From Clostridia bacterium (lineage in GTDB: Bacteria; Bacillota; Clostridia; Oscillospirales; CAG-382): DNA of 38,957 nt. Each line of letters starts with the position of its first letter. Position 1 is the first letter of the stretch. Position numbers and translations under genes: made by a program. Where the stretch lies: positions 1-38,957 of the forward strand of contig JAFYUZ010000058.1 of NCBI GenBank assembly GCA_017549365.1, in the 5' to 3' direction. Shown in pieces: positions 23,771-31,172 of the stretch. The notes under the pieces were generated by a model. That model saw only the letters and a program-made list of their open reading frames with translations, was not told where the DNA came from and ran no database searches.

Positions 23771-23834
23771 GTTTTGCACCTCCGAAAAGAGATTTTGCTG
23801 TCCGAAATATCACGGATACATACATAGTTATATT

Positions 23835-23864
23835 ACAATAACAGGCAAACAAATTGATTAACAA
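23835..23864 (-). promoter_or_regulatory. Candidate promoter of Gfo/Idh/MocA copy 1
   Basis: On the minus strand TTGTTA (23859-23864) and TATTGT (23835-23840) are 18 bases apart. The -35 lies inside the conserved palindrome. Both boxes are imperfect, but the same pair is found at the same spacing upstream of copy 2. Confidence 0.4.
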
Positions 23865-23876
23865 ATTGTTAATTTT
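23854..23876. promoter_or_regulatory. Conserved operator upstream of Gfo/Idh/MocA copy 1
   Basis: A 23-bp block is identical to the one at 29224-29246. Its centre is the 15-bp palindrome TTAACAA-A-TTGTTAA (23858-23872). It lies 87 bases upstream of the ATG, against 88 for copy 2, and overlaps the candidate -35. It is probably a regulator binding site. Confidence 0.6.
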
Positions 23877-23915
23877 TGGCACGCCGACAAAACCTTTTTT
23901 TGCATAAGCGAGAAA

Positions 23916-26213
23916 TCAGAATTCTGTCATATACTCCTCGGTAAATACGCCGTTTTTGTACTTCAGCGTTTTGATCTCAAACGGTTGCATGGCGACACCT
24001 GTCTTGGCGCCGAAAATGTTGATAGTCGCCGTTGTGCTTTGACCTGCCGTTTCCGCAAGTCTTAAAATAATGCCGTCGTCATATTCGCAATGCTTCACTG
24101 CACTTATTTTAACCTTATCCGACGAAATACCGATGAAAGAATCTTTTGGCTTTCTTGTTCCGTCGTGGTTTGCTTCAACAACGACGAACGGGGGATTAAC
24201 AAAACCGTCAAAATCGTTTTTTGCGTCAAAATCAACGCGTATATTTCCTTCGGTTATTCCTTGCGAAATATGGTCGTAATCGGTGTCATAGTCGATTTCT
24301 CCAATTCTCAGATCGCCGTAGATCGGGCTGCGCAAAAGGGTAAAACCGATCACGCCTCCTGTCAGATTGTAAGAAAACACGCCGTCAAATCCGTATGCTG
24401 TATCATCCGCCATCAGCCATTCGCCCACGGGCATATCTGCGCTGTTTTCGTGTCGCGTTACGTGTCCGTAGGGAACGCTTGCGGTATGTGCGGTGTTTTC
24501 AATGGCGCTTTCAAGCTTCAAAACATAGTGTTTTTCGTTCCAGTTGACAACATATCGCACATCAAAATACCCTTTGTTTTTGTAAAAGGTGTAGTATAAC
24601 GAGATACGGGATTTTTGGAAGGTGTACTCAAACTTTATGATTTTGCGAAGCTTTCCGTCCTCCACAACCTTTGCACTTTCAAAGGTGAACTCACATGGAT
24701 TTTTGTCATATCCCGTGACGTTAAAGCTCCAGGTATCGCCGTTGTCATATCGGCAGATCGGACGAAGAAAATGTGTGCATCTTGTCTTTTTCGATTTTTT
24801 GTCAAAAACAGAAGTGATATAGCCGTTTTCTCTTGAAAAATCAACAACAAACCTGTCGGTTTCGGCAGAAAATGCGTCGGACGTTATGGTTTTGTCAAGC
24901 TCTTGCACGGTTTTTACAACAGCAAAGCATTTGTAGCCGAAAGCGGGAATTTCCGTATTGAAAACAAATCTCGATCTGAAAGCGGGGATCACAGATCTTT
25001 CCCGTATGACCTGACATTCGATTATGTTTCCTTTTTCATCCCGAAGAGCTATTCCTTTGTCGTACCACGGAAATTCATGTACCCACTGAACTTCTGCTTC
25101 AACATATCCGTCAAAATCGTGGCAGTTCAGGTTCCATATAACAAGGTTCCATATATCCTTGTCGTTGGAACCGACGGTTTTTATTTCCGAGGTTACCTTT
25201 TGCAAGCAAAAATGCATTGTTTCCTGCGCCGTTGTGATTGCTCTGCCAAAAAGCCTTTCGGCATCGTCATACGCTTCTTTAATGCACGCTCCGCCGAGGA
25301 TGTCGTGGAATTGGTTAAAAAGAATGTCTTTCCAACAAGCCTCAAATATCTCTTTGTTGTTCTGTCCTGCAATAACAGATGCTTTTTCGGCGTTTAATAC
25401 CGCATTCTCGGCGATTCTGTTAAGCCTTTTTATGCGCGGATTGTTGGAATAAACACCGAAATCGCCTGTCAAAAGCTCATCTGAAAACGAATTTTTCGGC
25501 GTGCCCTGTGCCTTGAAAAAGTCTGAAACTGTTGAAAAATGTGCATCCTCTCTTTCGTTTATTTCGGCAATAAGCTTTTTTGTGGGAGCTCCGCCGTGGT
25601 CGGTGACGCCGTAAATTATAAGAGCGTCTGCCTCTGCGTCGCTTTGGGTGGTTGCGGTTTCCTCAACAGTTTTCAGATATGCATTTTCGGCACGGTAGGC
25701 GTAAACCTTGCTTCCGTCTATACCTGCCCAACAAAAATATTGACCCTGAAGTGTAACGTGGTGTTTTTCGGGGCGGATAAAGCAATAGTTTTCAATATGA
25801 CTTTTTTTAAGTATCTGCGGAATAGACGGATTGTGCCCGAAACTGTCCACGTTAAAAACAGTGTCCGATATCTTTCCGAAATTTTCCTTAAGATATTTTT
25901 GCCCGTAAAGACTGTGTCGCACAAAGCTTTCGCCGCAGGGGGTGTAACAATCGGGTTGATTCCACCACGCCTCGCACAGATCCCATCTGCCCTGCGCCAC
26001 ACGTTCTTTTATTTCCTCAAACATATCGGGGCAGGTGTTTTTGATCCATTCAAAAACGGGCGGAGTGGCAAAAGAATAAATAAATCCTTCGTCCTCATTC
26101 ATTCTGTCGAGCGCCGAACGAAAAGTTGCCCGAATTGATGCCATGGCCTCGTCCCATTTCCAAAGCCAAACGGGATCGAAATGAGTGTTGCCTATCATAT
26201 ACAGCTTCTTCAT
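23916..26213 (-). CDS. GH38 family alpha-mannosidase
   Basis: The 765-residue product hydrolyses alpha-mannosides with a zinc-dependent retaining mechanism. The N-terminal catalytic domain begins with NTHFDPVWLWKWDEA (zinc ligands H11, D13) and has the nucleophile region FNVDSFGHNPSIPQIL (D123). Another conserved histidine is H303 in NQFHDILGGACI. The C-terminal half is the beta-rich GH38 domain. It is shorter than classical GH38 enzymes (often about 850-1050 residues), as are several bacterial members. It has no signal peptide, so it works in the cytoplasm on imported oligosaccharides. An AAAGGAG lies 14 bases before the ATG, rather far. It follows the isomerase gene by about 75 bases, probably on the same transcript. 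Confidence 0.93.
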   Translation of the reverse strand: MKKLYMIGNTHFDPVWLWKWDEAMASIRATFRSALDRMNEDEGFIYSFATPPVFEWIKNTCPDMFEEIKERVAQGRWDLCEAWWNQPDCYTPCGESFVRHSLYGQKYLKENFGKISDTVFNVDSFGHNPSIPQILKKSHIENYCFIRPEKHHVTLQGQYFCWAGIDGSKVYAYRAENAYLKTVEETATTQSDAEADALIIYGVTDHGGAPTKKLIAEINEREDAHFSTVSDFFKAQGTPKNSFSDELLTGDFGVYSNNPRIKRLNRIAENAVLNAEKASVIAGQNNKEIFEACWKDILFNQFHDILGGACIKEAYDDAERLFGRAITTAQETMHFCLQKVTSEIKTVGSNDKDIWNLVIWNLNCHDFDGYVEAEVQWVHEFPWYDKGIALRDEKGNIIECQVIRERSVIPAFRSRFVFNTEIPAFGYKCFAVVKTVQELDKTITSDAFSAETDRFVVDFSRENGYITSVFDKKSKKTRCTHFLRPICRYDNGDTWSFNVTGYDKNPCEFTFESAKVVEDGKLRKIIKFEYTFQKSRISLYYTFYKNKGYFDVRYVVNWNEKHYVLKLESAIENTAHTASVPYGHVTRHENSADMPVGEWLMADDTAYGFDGVFSYNLTGGVIGFTLLRSPIYGDLRIGEIDYDTDYDHISQGITEGNIRVDFDAKNDFDGFVNPPFVVVEANHDGTRKPKDSFIGISSDKVKISAVKHCEYDDGIILRLAETAGQSTTATINIFGAKTGVAMQPFEIKTLKYKNGVFTEEYMTEF

Positions 26214-26289
26214 GATGTCGATATACTCTCCTTTGGGATCTTTGTCGTTATCTTGCGGCGTTTTATCTTTGGTAATTGAAATAAGTATA

Positions 26290-26964
26290 TTATTTCACGT
26301 TTGGATATTCGTTTGAAAGAAGATAAAGGGGTGCCTCGTCCTCTTCTATTTCGGGAAAACGTCCCGTCTTTTCGTAAAATCTGTTGTCTGTTCTGTCGTC
26401 GTTGACCTTTGAAACCTCGCCGAGAAGAGTTTTTCCGCCCTCGGCATAGAATTTGTGGTACATTCCGCACTGAATAGAGATGCTTTCACCCGGTTTTATC
26501 CGCAGGATAGTTCCTGCCGCAACAGTGTAATGACGACCATCCGAGAAGATCTCGACGTCAGTGTCAGAAAATTTCCCGTCTTCGGTGGAGTTGTATACCT
26601 GCACCATAAGGTCTCCGCCGCCGCGGTTGATTATGTCCTCCATTTTGTTCCAATGAAAGTGAAAGGGTGTGATCTGTCCTTCTTCGACAATAAGCAGTTT
26701 TTCGGCATACGGCTTTGTGTATTTTGCATCGACATAGTTCCCGTTGCGCAGGGTGAACATTAAAAGCCCTATCTTTTTGTAATCGCCCGAGCCGAAGTCT
26801 GTTATATCCCAGCCCAGCATATTGTCGCGTATTTCGTCATACTCGTGGTTTTTGTCCTGCCATTCTTGCGCAGACCAAAAAGCAAAAGGGGGTAAAAGAA
26901 ATTTCATTTCGGACAAAAAATCCACAGCATCCCGCATTATTTTGTTGATTTCAGAACGTTTCAT
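26290..26964 (-). CDS. D-lyxose / D-mannose ketol-isomerase family protein
   Basis: The 224-residue product matches the D-lyxose isomerase family, a cupin of about 225 residues. The metal ligands H102 and H104 in FHFHWNKMEDIINRGGG, E109, and H170 in GMYHKFYAEGG have the spacing known from the characterised E. coli O157 enzyme (H103, H105, E110, H171). Another typical run is LGEVSKVNDD.TDN.F. These enzymes isomerise D-lyxose to D-xylulose and D-mannose to D-fructose. Beside an alpha-mannosidase, the mannose reaction is the likelier role. GAGAGG precedes the ATG. A clear promoter lies upstream and overlaps that of the divergent AraC gene. Confidence 0.88.
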   Translation of the reverse strand: MKRSEINKIMRDAVDFLSEMKFLLPPFAFWSAQEWQDKNHEYDEIRDNMLGWDITDFGSGDYKKIGLLMFTLRNGNYVDAKYTKPYAEKLLIVEEGQITPFHFHWNKMEDIINRGGGDLMVQVYNSTEDGKFSDTDVEIFSDGRHYTVAAGTILRIKPGESISIQCGMYHKFYAEGGKTLLGEVSKVNDDRTDNRFYEKTGRFPEIEEDEAPLYLLSNEYPNVK

Positions 26965-26993
26965 TTGATGTATCCTCTCTTGTTTTTTCTTTA

Positions 26994-27022
26994 ATTATAA
27001 GTTTTTGTCCTTGACTTTGCAA
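26994..27022 (-). promoter_or_regulatory. Promoter of the isomerase-mannosidase operon
   Basis: On the minus strand TTGCAA (27017-27022), a 17-base spacer and TATAAT (26994-26999). The -35 is next to that of the divergent AraC promoter. Confidence 0.78.
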
Positions 27023-27039
27023 GAAAAATACAGTACAAT
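27011..27039 (+). promoter_or_regulatory. Promoter of the AraC regulator at 27097
   Basis: TTGACT (27011-27016), a 17-base spacer and TACAAT (27034-27039). It faces the isomerase promoter, so the two -35 regions abut. Confidence 0.75.
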
Positions 27040-27096
27040 TATAAGACATATTTTATCATATCCGCCCTTTTTGCCGACAAATTTATAAGGAGACCC

Positions 27097-27906
27097 ATGT
27101 ATTACTCTTTTACCACTTCCACGAAAAAGGAACTTCAATGCGAGCTTATATGTGACGTCGATTGCATTTTGCATCTTCATTCACATTTTGAAATGGTTTT
27201 TGCCCTTGACGGATGTGTTGAGGTTTCTGTTGATGATAATTGCTATTCCTTGCAAAAAAACGAAATGGCGCTTATAACGCCATATTCTTCCCACAGTTTT
27301 AAAACAGTTTCAAGCTCCCGAATCATTGTCATAGAATTCCCGACAAGCTATATCAGAGAATACAAAAAGCTGTTTTTGGGAAAAGAATTCAAAAAAACAG
27401 TTATGCCGACTCCCGAAACGGTGCGCGACTGCATAAAAGAGCTGATATCCGAGGACGGGGGCGATGATTTTATGAAAATTTCGCTGATATATCGGACTTT
27501 TTCGGAGTATATGAGAAAAAACGAAATGGTCTATCGCACGGGTATTTCAAGCGATGTATTTCGTCGCGCCGTCGAATACATCCACGAGCATTACGACGAA
27601 AATCCCGACGAAGCAACCGTGTCAAAAGCTCTTGGAGTTTCGCGGGTGACCCTTAGCCGCGCCATCAACAAAAAGCAAAATTTCACCTTTGCCGATATTG
27701 TCAATACAGCAAAGATAGAAGAAGCCAAAAAATTGATGGAGGAAACATCTTTGTCTGTCGCCGACGTTGCTTTTCGCGCAGGTTTTGGAAGTATCCGAAA
27801 CTTTAATCGCCTGTGCAAAAAATATTTTAACTGTACGCCGATCGATCTGAGAAAAAAAGAAAGCAATGTCGAGTTCCTTTCAAAAAAAGATTCGATTCAG
27901 TTTTGA
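27097..27906 (+). CDS. AraC-family transcriptional regulator
   Basis: The 269-residue product has an N-terminal cupin domain (about 20-90; HLHSHFEMVFALDGCVEVSV, then LQKNEMALITPYSSHSF) and a C-terminal double helix-turn-helix (about 155-255). The HTH includes VSKALGVSRVTLSRAINKK, IEEAKKLM and the AraC signature VADVAFRAGFGSIRNFNRLCKKYF followed by CTPIDLRKK. AAGGAG precedes the ATG. It is divergent from the D-lyxose-isomerase / alpha-mannosidase operon, which is its likely target. It is flanked by a terminator on the far side, so it is a single-gene transcript. Confidence 0.9.
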   Translation: MYYSFTTSTKKELQCELICDVDCILHLHSHFEMVFALDGCVEVSVDDNCYSLQKNEMALITPYSSHSFKTVSSSRIIVIEFPTSYIREYKKLFLGKEFKKTVMPTPETVRDCIKELISEDGGDDFMKISLIYRTFSEYMRKNEMVYRTGISSDVFRRAVEYIHEHYDENPDEATVSKALGVSRVTLSRAINKKQNFTFADIVNTAKIEEAKKLMEETSLSVADVAFRAGFGSIRNFNRLCKKYFNCTPIDLRKKESNVEFLSKKDSIQF

Positions 27907-27910
27907 TAAA

Positions 27911-27944
27911 GAAAAAGACGAGGTGCAATGCACCTCGTCTTGAG
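27911..27944. terminator. Terminator between the AraC gene and Gfo/Idh/MocA copy 2
   Basis: A perfect 12-bp stem (27915-27926 with 27930-27941) has loop AAT. On the minus strand it is followed by a T-rich tract, so it mainly ends Gfo/Idh/MocA copy 2; on the plus strand the T tract is weak. Confidence 0.85.
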
Positions 27945-27960
27945 TTATTAAGCAGATAGA

Positions 27961-29139
27961 TTAAAACTCGGGGATAACGATGTCGATTTCCTTGCCTGCC
28001 TTGTGAGAATCAGCAATACCGGAGAGGATAGCCTGATTGTAAAGGATCTGGCTTGTGGGAACGGGCGAGGGAGCGCCTGTCTTGACAGCGTCGATGAACG
28101 AGCGGATCTTCTTGTCGAAGTTGGAAACCTTATCGGGAGCCGCAAGGGGAATAACGGTTTCAACACGGTTGCCTCCGACATCGCTGTAGATAGTCATAGG
28201 ACCGCCGATTGTGCCGTTCCAGCATTCTGTGGAGGGAATGCGCAAACCGCCCTTTGTACCATAGATAAGGGTGTCGCCGGATGTATCCATGTTCATAGCC
28301 CAAGCAATTCTGAAGTCGAGGATGATGTCGCCTTCGAGTCTTACAAATGCAGCTGCGAAGTCGTCAACACCGAAGAGTTCAGCGTATTCGGGATGATCGG
28401 GGTTTTTGTAGTATTCGGGGTTCTTGCCAAAGAAGTCAGACTTGTAGCCGGAAACCTTCAAAGGCTTGGGATAGCCGATTGCGTTAAGAACCATATCGAG
28501 CGAGTAGCATCCGATATCAGCCAGAGCGCCGAGACCGGCTGTCTTGTCTTCGATGAAGGATGTACCGAAAGGTGTGGGGATACCGTGTCTTCTTCCGCCG
28601 CCGGTCTGGATGTAATAGATCTTACCGAGAACGCCGGATTCAACAACAGCCTTAACCTGCTTCATGTTAACGTCAAATCTGGGCTGGAAGCCAACAGAAA
28701 CGATCTTGCCTGTTTCCTTTTCAGCCTTGCAGATCTCGATAGCTTCTTCGAGAGTTACGCACATAGGCTTTTCGAGGAGTACGGGAACACCGTGCTTGAG
28801 GGAGTCGATTGTACAAACAGCATGAGTTCTGTTGTATGTACAAACGCTTACTGCGTCGAGCTGTTCAGCTTCGAGCATCTTGAGGTGAGCGTTGTCGCCT
28901 TCGTAGCATCTTGCACCTTCAACGTTCCATGTAGCCTTAAACTTTTCAGCCTTGCCGGGGATAAGGTCTGCAAGAGCTACAACTTCAACGTCGGGCTGGT
29001 TCTGATAGCTTCTGATGTGAGCTTCAGCGATCCAACCTGTACCGATGATACCAACCTTTACTTTCTTAGAAGCGTCAACAACAACTTCTTCCTGGTTAGA
29101 CTCAAATTTATTGAGGATTGCGTCTTTTGTTTCTGCCAT
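27961..29139 (-). CDS. Gfo/Idh/MocA family oxidoreductase (copy 2)
   Basis: The 392-residue product is a close paralogue of the enzyme at 22613-23770, with the same landmarks: VGIIGTGWIAEAH, ALADLIPGKAE, LLEKPMCVT, GALADIGCYSLDMVL and NPEYYKNPDHPEYAELF. It differs mainly in a short insert near WNGTIGGPM and in its first 25 residues. Long stretches of DNA are nearly identical between the copies, for example around 28381-28438 and 23016-23073. I start at the ATG at 29139 with GGAGGT upstream. The two copies may form a two-step pathway or act on epimeric sugars. The shared operator suggests that they are expressed together. Confidence 0.92.
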   Translation of the reverse strand: MAETKDAILNKFESNQEEVVVDASKKVKVGIIGTGWIAEAHIRSYQNQPDVEVVALADLIPGKAEKFKATWNVEGARCYEGDNAHLKMLEAEQLDAVSVCTYNRTHAVCTIDSLKHGVPVLLEKPMCVTLEEAIEICKAEKETGKIVSVGFQPRFDVNMKQVKAVVESGVLGKIYYIQTGGGRRHGIPTPFGTSFIEDKTAGLGALADIGCYSLDMVLNAIGYPKPLKVSGYKSDFFGKNPEYYKNPDHPEYAELFGVDDFAAAFVRLEGDIILDFRIAWAMNMDTSGDTLIYGTKGGLRIPSTECWNGTIGGPMTIYSDVGGNRVETVIPLAAPDKVSNFDKKIRSFIDAVKTGAPSPVPTSQILYNQAILSGIADSHKAGKEIDIVIPEF

Positions 29140-29204
29140 TATTTTTACCTCCAAATAATGATAATTCGCACTGATAAAACGAACACAGCACTTAATAATA
29201 TGTT

Positions 29205-29234
29205 ACAATAATATGGCAACACTTTGATTAACAA
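29205..29234 (-). promoter_or_regulatory. Candidate promoter of Gfo/Idh/MocA copy 2
   Basis: On the minus strand TTGTTA (29229-29234) and TATTGT (29205-29210) are 18 bases apart, the same arrangement as in copy 1. The surrounding bases, including TTACAATAA, are also conserved between the copies. Confidence 0.4.
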
Positions 29235-29246
29235 ATTGTTAATTTT
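29224..29246. promoter_or_regulatory. Conserved operator upstream of Gfo/Idh/MocA copy 2
   Basis: This 23-bp block is identical to 23854-23876, with the palindrome TTAACAA-A-TTGTTAA at 29228-29242, 88 bases upstream of the ATG. Confidence 0.6.
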
Positions 29247-29293
29247 GGCGAGAAAAAGCCAAATTTATGACATTTTGAACGATACATCCGAAA

Positions 29294-30679
29294 TCAGCCT
29301 TTTGAAAGCAGTATATCTCCCGCCTTATAAGCTTCGCCCGCTCCCATGGTGATAACAAGATCGTCCTTTTCTATCACTTCGCGCAGTCTTTCCGCAATCT
29401 TGTCAAATCCGTCTATCACCTCTGCTTCATCAATAAGGCTTGCAAGGTCTTCGGAATATATGCCGTAGGTGTTCTGCTCGCGGGCAGGGTAGATGGGGGC
29501 AAGGATCACCTTGTCGGCGATAGAAAGAGTTCTTGCAAAATCGGAAAGCAGGGCTTTGGTTCTTGAATAGGTATGGGGTTGAAAAACGCAGATTATGCGG
29601 CGCTTGTTCAGCGTTTTTGCGGTGTTCAGGGTAACCTCGATCTCGTCGGGGTGGTGAGCGTAGTCATCCACAACGTCGGCGCCGAGGATGCTTCCTTTGC
29701 GTTCAAAACGCCTTGAAACGCCACAGAAAGCTTCAAGGCCCTCTTTCACCGTGTCGGGCAAAACACCGCTTAAAATAGCTGCTGCTGCCGTTGCGGTGGC
29801 GTTGGATACGTTGTGAAGTCCCGGTACCTGCAATTTTATTCCCGTGATGCAAGGTTTGCCGAAAGAGTAAACGTCAAAAATTCCGCAACCATCGACAATT
29901 TTGATGTTCTTTGCACAGAAATCGGCATCTTTTTCTGTGGAGTAAAAATAAACCTTTGCCTTGCAGTCTTTCATTGCATCAACCGTGTTTTCACAGTCAA
30001 GGTTTGCCACAACCATGTTATCCGCCTGCGGATTTTCGTTTGGGGTTTCTGCGTAGCATCTGAAAGAGGATTTTATCTGTTCGATATCTTTGAAATAGTC
30101 AACGTGGTCGAGCTTGCAATTGAGAATAACTTTAAGCGACGGGCGCATGGAAAGAAAAGAATCCTTGTATTCACAGGCTTCAAATACCACTCGGTCGCCT
30201 TTTCCTATCTTGTACGACGAGCCTATCTGCGGTATGGCACAACCCGAAATAACCGAGCTTTGTGCATCGTGGGCAAGAAAAACCGATGCGATCATGCCCG
30301 TGGTGGTCGATTTTCCGTGGGTTCCCGAAACGCCGACGGAATATTTGTATGCTCCCGTCACAAGTCCCAAAAGCTCGGCGCGGGTCAGAAGAGTTATGCC
30401 GTTTTCTTTTGCAAAAGAAAGCTCGGGAGCTGTCTTTTCGGTAACTGCGGCGGTGTACACAACGGTGTCAACCCCCGAAAGTTTTGAAAGATCGTGCTCG
30501 TAATCAATAACAATGCCGAGCTCTTCAAGCATTTCTGTGTTTGTCGAATGATTAAGGTCGTAGCCGCAAACGTCGACACCGCGGTTTTTTAAAATTATGG
30601 CAAGTGACGACATACTTACGCCGCCGATGCCTACGAAATAAGCTTTTTTGATTTTATCAAGCAAAATAAGGTCAGACAT
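29294..30679 (-). CDS. murC: UDP-N-acetylmuramate--L-alanine ligase
   Basis: The 461-residue product adds L-alanine to UDP-MurNAc using ATP, a cytoplasmic step of peptidoglycan synthesis. The length is normal. Motifs: FVGIGGVSMSSLA (15-27) for the UDP-binding domain, the ATP-binding loop SGTHGKSTTTGM (118-129), EACEYKDSFL, and DDYAHHPDEI in the C-terminal half. The usual MurC forms are GIGGxGMS and GTHGKTTTT, so this is a slightly divergent version (Ser for Gly and Ser for Thr), but the DDYAHHP motif supports MurC rather than Mpl or MurD. A ribosome site AAGGA precedes the ATG. It is divergent from spoVG with a 68-base gap. Confidence 0.93.
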   Translation of the reverse strand: MSDLILLDKIKKAYFVGIGGVSMSSLAIILKNRGVDVCGYDLNHSTNTEMLEELGIVIDYEHDLSKLSGVDTVVYTAAVTEKTAPELSFAKENGITLLTRAELLGLVTGAYKYSVGVSGTHGKSTTTGMIASVFLAHDAQSSVISGCAIPQIGSSYKIGKGDRVVFEACEYKDSFLSMRPSLKVILNCKLDHVDYFKDIEQIKSSFRCYAETPNENPQADNMVVANLDCENTVDAMKDCKAKVYFYSTEKDADFCAKNIKIVDGCGIFDVYSFGKPCITGIKLQVPGLHNVSNATATAAAAILSGVLPDTVKEGLEAFCGVSRRFERKGSILGADVVDDYAHHPDEIEVTLNTAKTLNKRRIICVFQPHTYSRTKALLSDFARTLSIADKVILAPIYPAREQNTYGIYSEDLASLIDEAEVIDGFDKIAERLREVIEKDDLVITMGAGEAYKAGDILLSKG

Positions 30680-30713
30680 GATATGATCCTTTCGTGCGTA
30701 TAAAAATCGCTCT

Positions 30714-30735
30714 TTTGCAGAAACTATTCTGCAAA
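30714..30735 (+). promoter_or_regulatory. Hairpin abutting the spoVG ribosome site
   Basis: A 9-bp inverted repeat (TTTGCAGAA at 30714-30722 and TTCTGCAAA at 30727-30735, loop ACTA) ends exactly where the AGAGGTGAT ribosome site begins. In RNA it could control access to the site; in DNA it could be an operator for the divergent murC and spoVG genes. Confidence 0.45.
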
Positions 30736-30747
30736 GAGGTGATATGT

Positions 30748-31035
30748 ATGCAGATTGAAGTTACAGATGTGAAATTCAGAAAGATCTTCGAAACAGAGCC
30801 GCTTAAGGCGGTTTGCTCAATAACCATAAACGATTCGATAGCCGTGCACGACATAAAGCTTGTGCGTGCAAAAAGCAAGACCATCGTTGTGATGCCCGCA
30901 AAAAGAAGGGGAAACGGCGAGTTTGTCGACATAATCCATCCGATCAATTCATCCTCTCGTCGGGTGATAGAGCAGGCGGTGATAAACGAATACCATAGGG
31001 TTTGCGAAAATAAAATTCTTTCACAAGAAATTTGA
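30748..31035 (+). CDS. spoVG: SpoVG family RNA/DNA-binding regulator
   Basis: The 95-residue product matches SpoVG in length and motifs: VTDVKFRKI at the start, LKAVCSITINDSIAVHDIKLV, VVMPAKRRGNGEFVDIIHPINSSSR and VINEYHR. SpoVG proteins bind nucleic acid and influence sporulation, septation and virulence genes. I start at the ATG at 30748, preceded by AGAGGTGAT; a longer in-frame reading from 30694 has no ribosome site. It is a single gene, divergent from murC, and is followed by the promoter of the glycosyltransferase gene. Confidence 0.95.
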   Translation: MQIEVTDVKFRKIFETEPLKAVCSITINDSIAVHDIKLVRAKSKTIVVMPAKRRGNGEFVDIIHPINSSSRRVIEQAVINEYHRVCENKILSQEI

Positions 31036-31046
31036 CGAAATCAATA

Positions 31047-31083
31047 CAATTCTATTGAATTGTTCGACTTTTTGTAGTATAAT
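31047..31083 (+). promoter_or_regulatory. Promoter of the glycosyltransferase gene, with inverted repeat
   Basis: TTGAAT (31055-31060), a 17-base spacer and TATAAT (31078-31083). The inverted repeat CAATTC-TATT-GAATTG (31047-31062) covers the -35 and could be an operator. Confidence 0.72.
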
Positions 31084-31106
31084 TATCTTATGGAATGATA
31101 TATTAT

Positions 31107-31172
31107 ATGAAACAGCTTCGCTTTTATTATTGTAACACAAAATACAGAATTATACAAGGGGGATATTTATGA
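31107..31172 (+). CDS. Possible 21-codon upstream reading frame
   Basis: This short frame starts with ATG about 17 bases after the expected transcription start and codes for MKQLRFYYCNTKYRIIQGGY plus one Leu. Its TGA stop overlaps the ATG of the glycosyltransferase gene (ATGA), and it runs through that gene's GGGGG ribosome site. Its own ribosome site is weak (GGAA about 14 bases upstream). It may couple translation to the next gene or be chance. Confidence 0.25.
   Translation: MKQLRFYYCNTKYRIIQGGYL

Noticed and set aside
28003..29211. Long plus-strand frame opposite Gfo/Idh/MocA copy 2
   Set aside because: Composition unlike a real protein, no ribosome site, and it crosses the oxidoreductase's own ribosome site region; the minus strand holds a clear enzyme.
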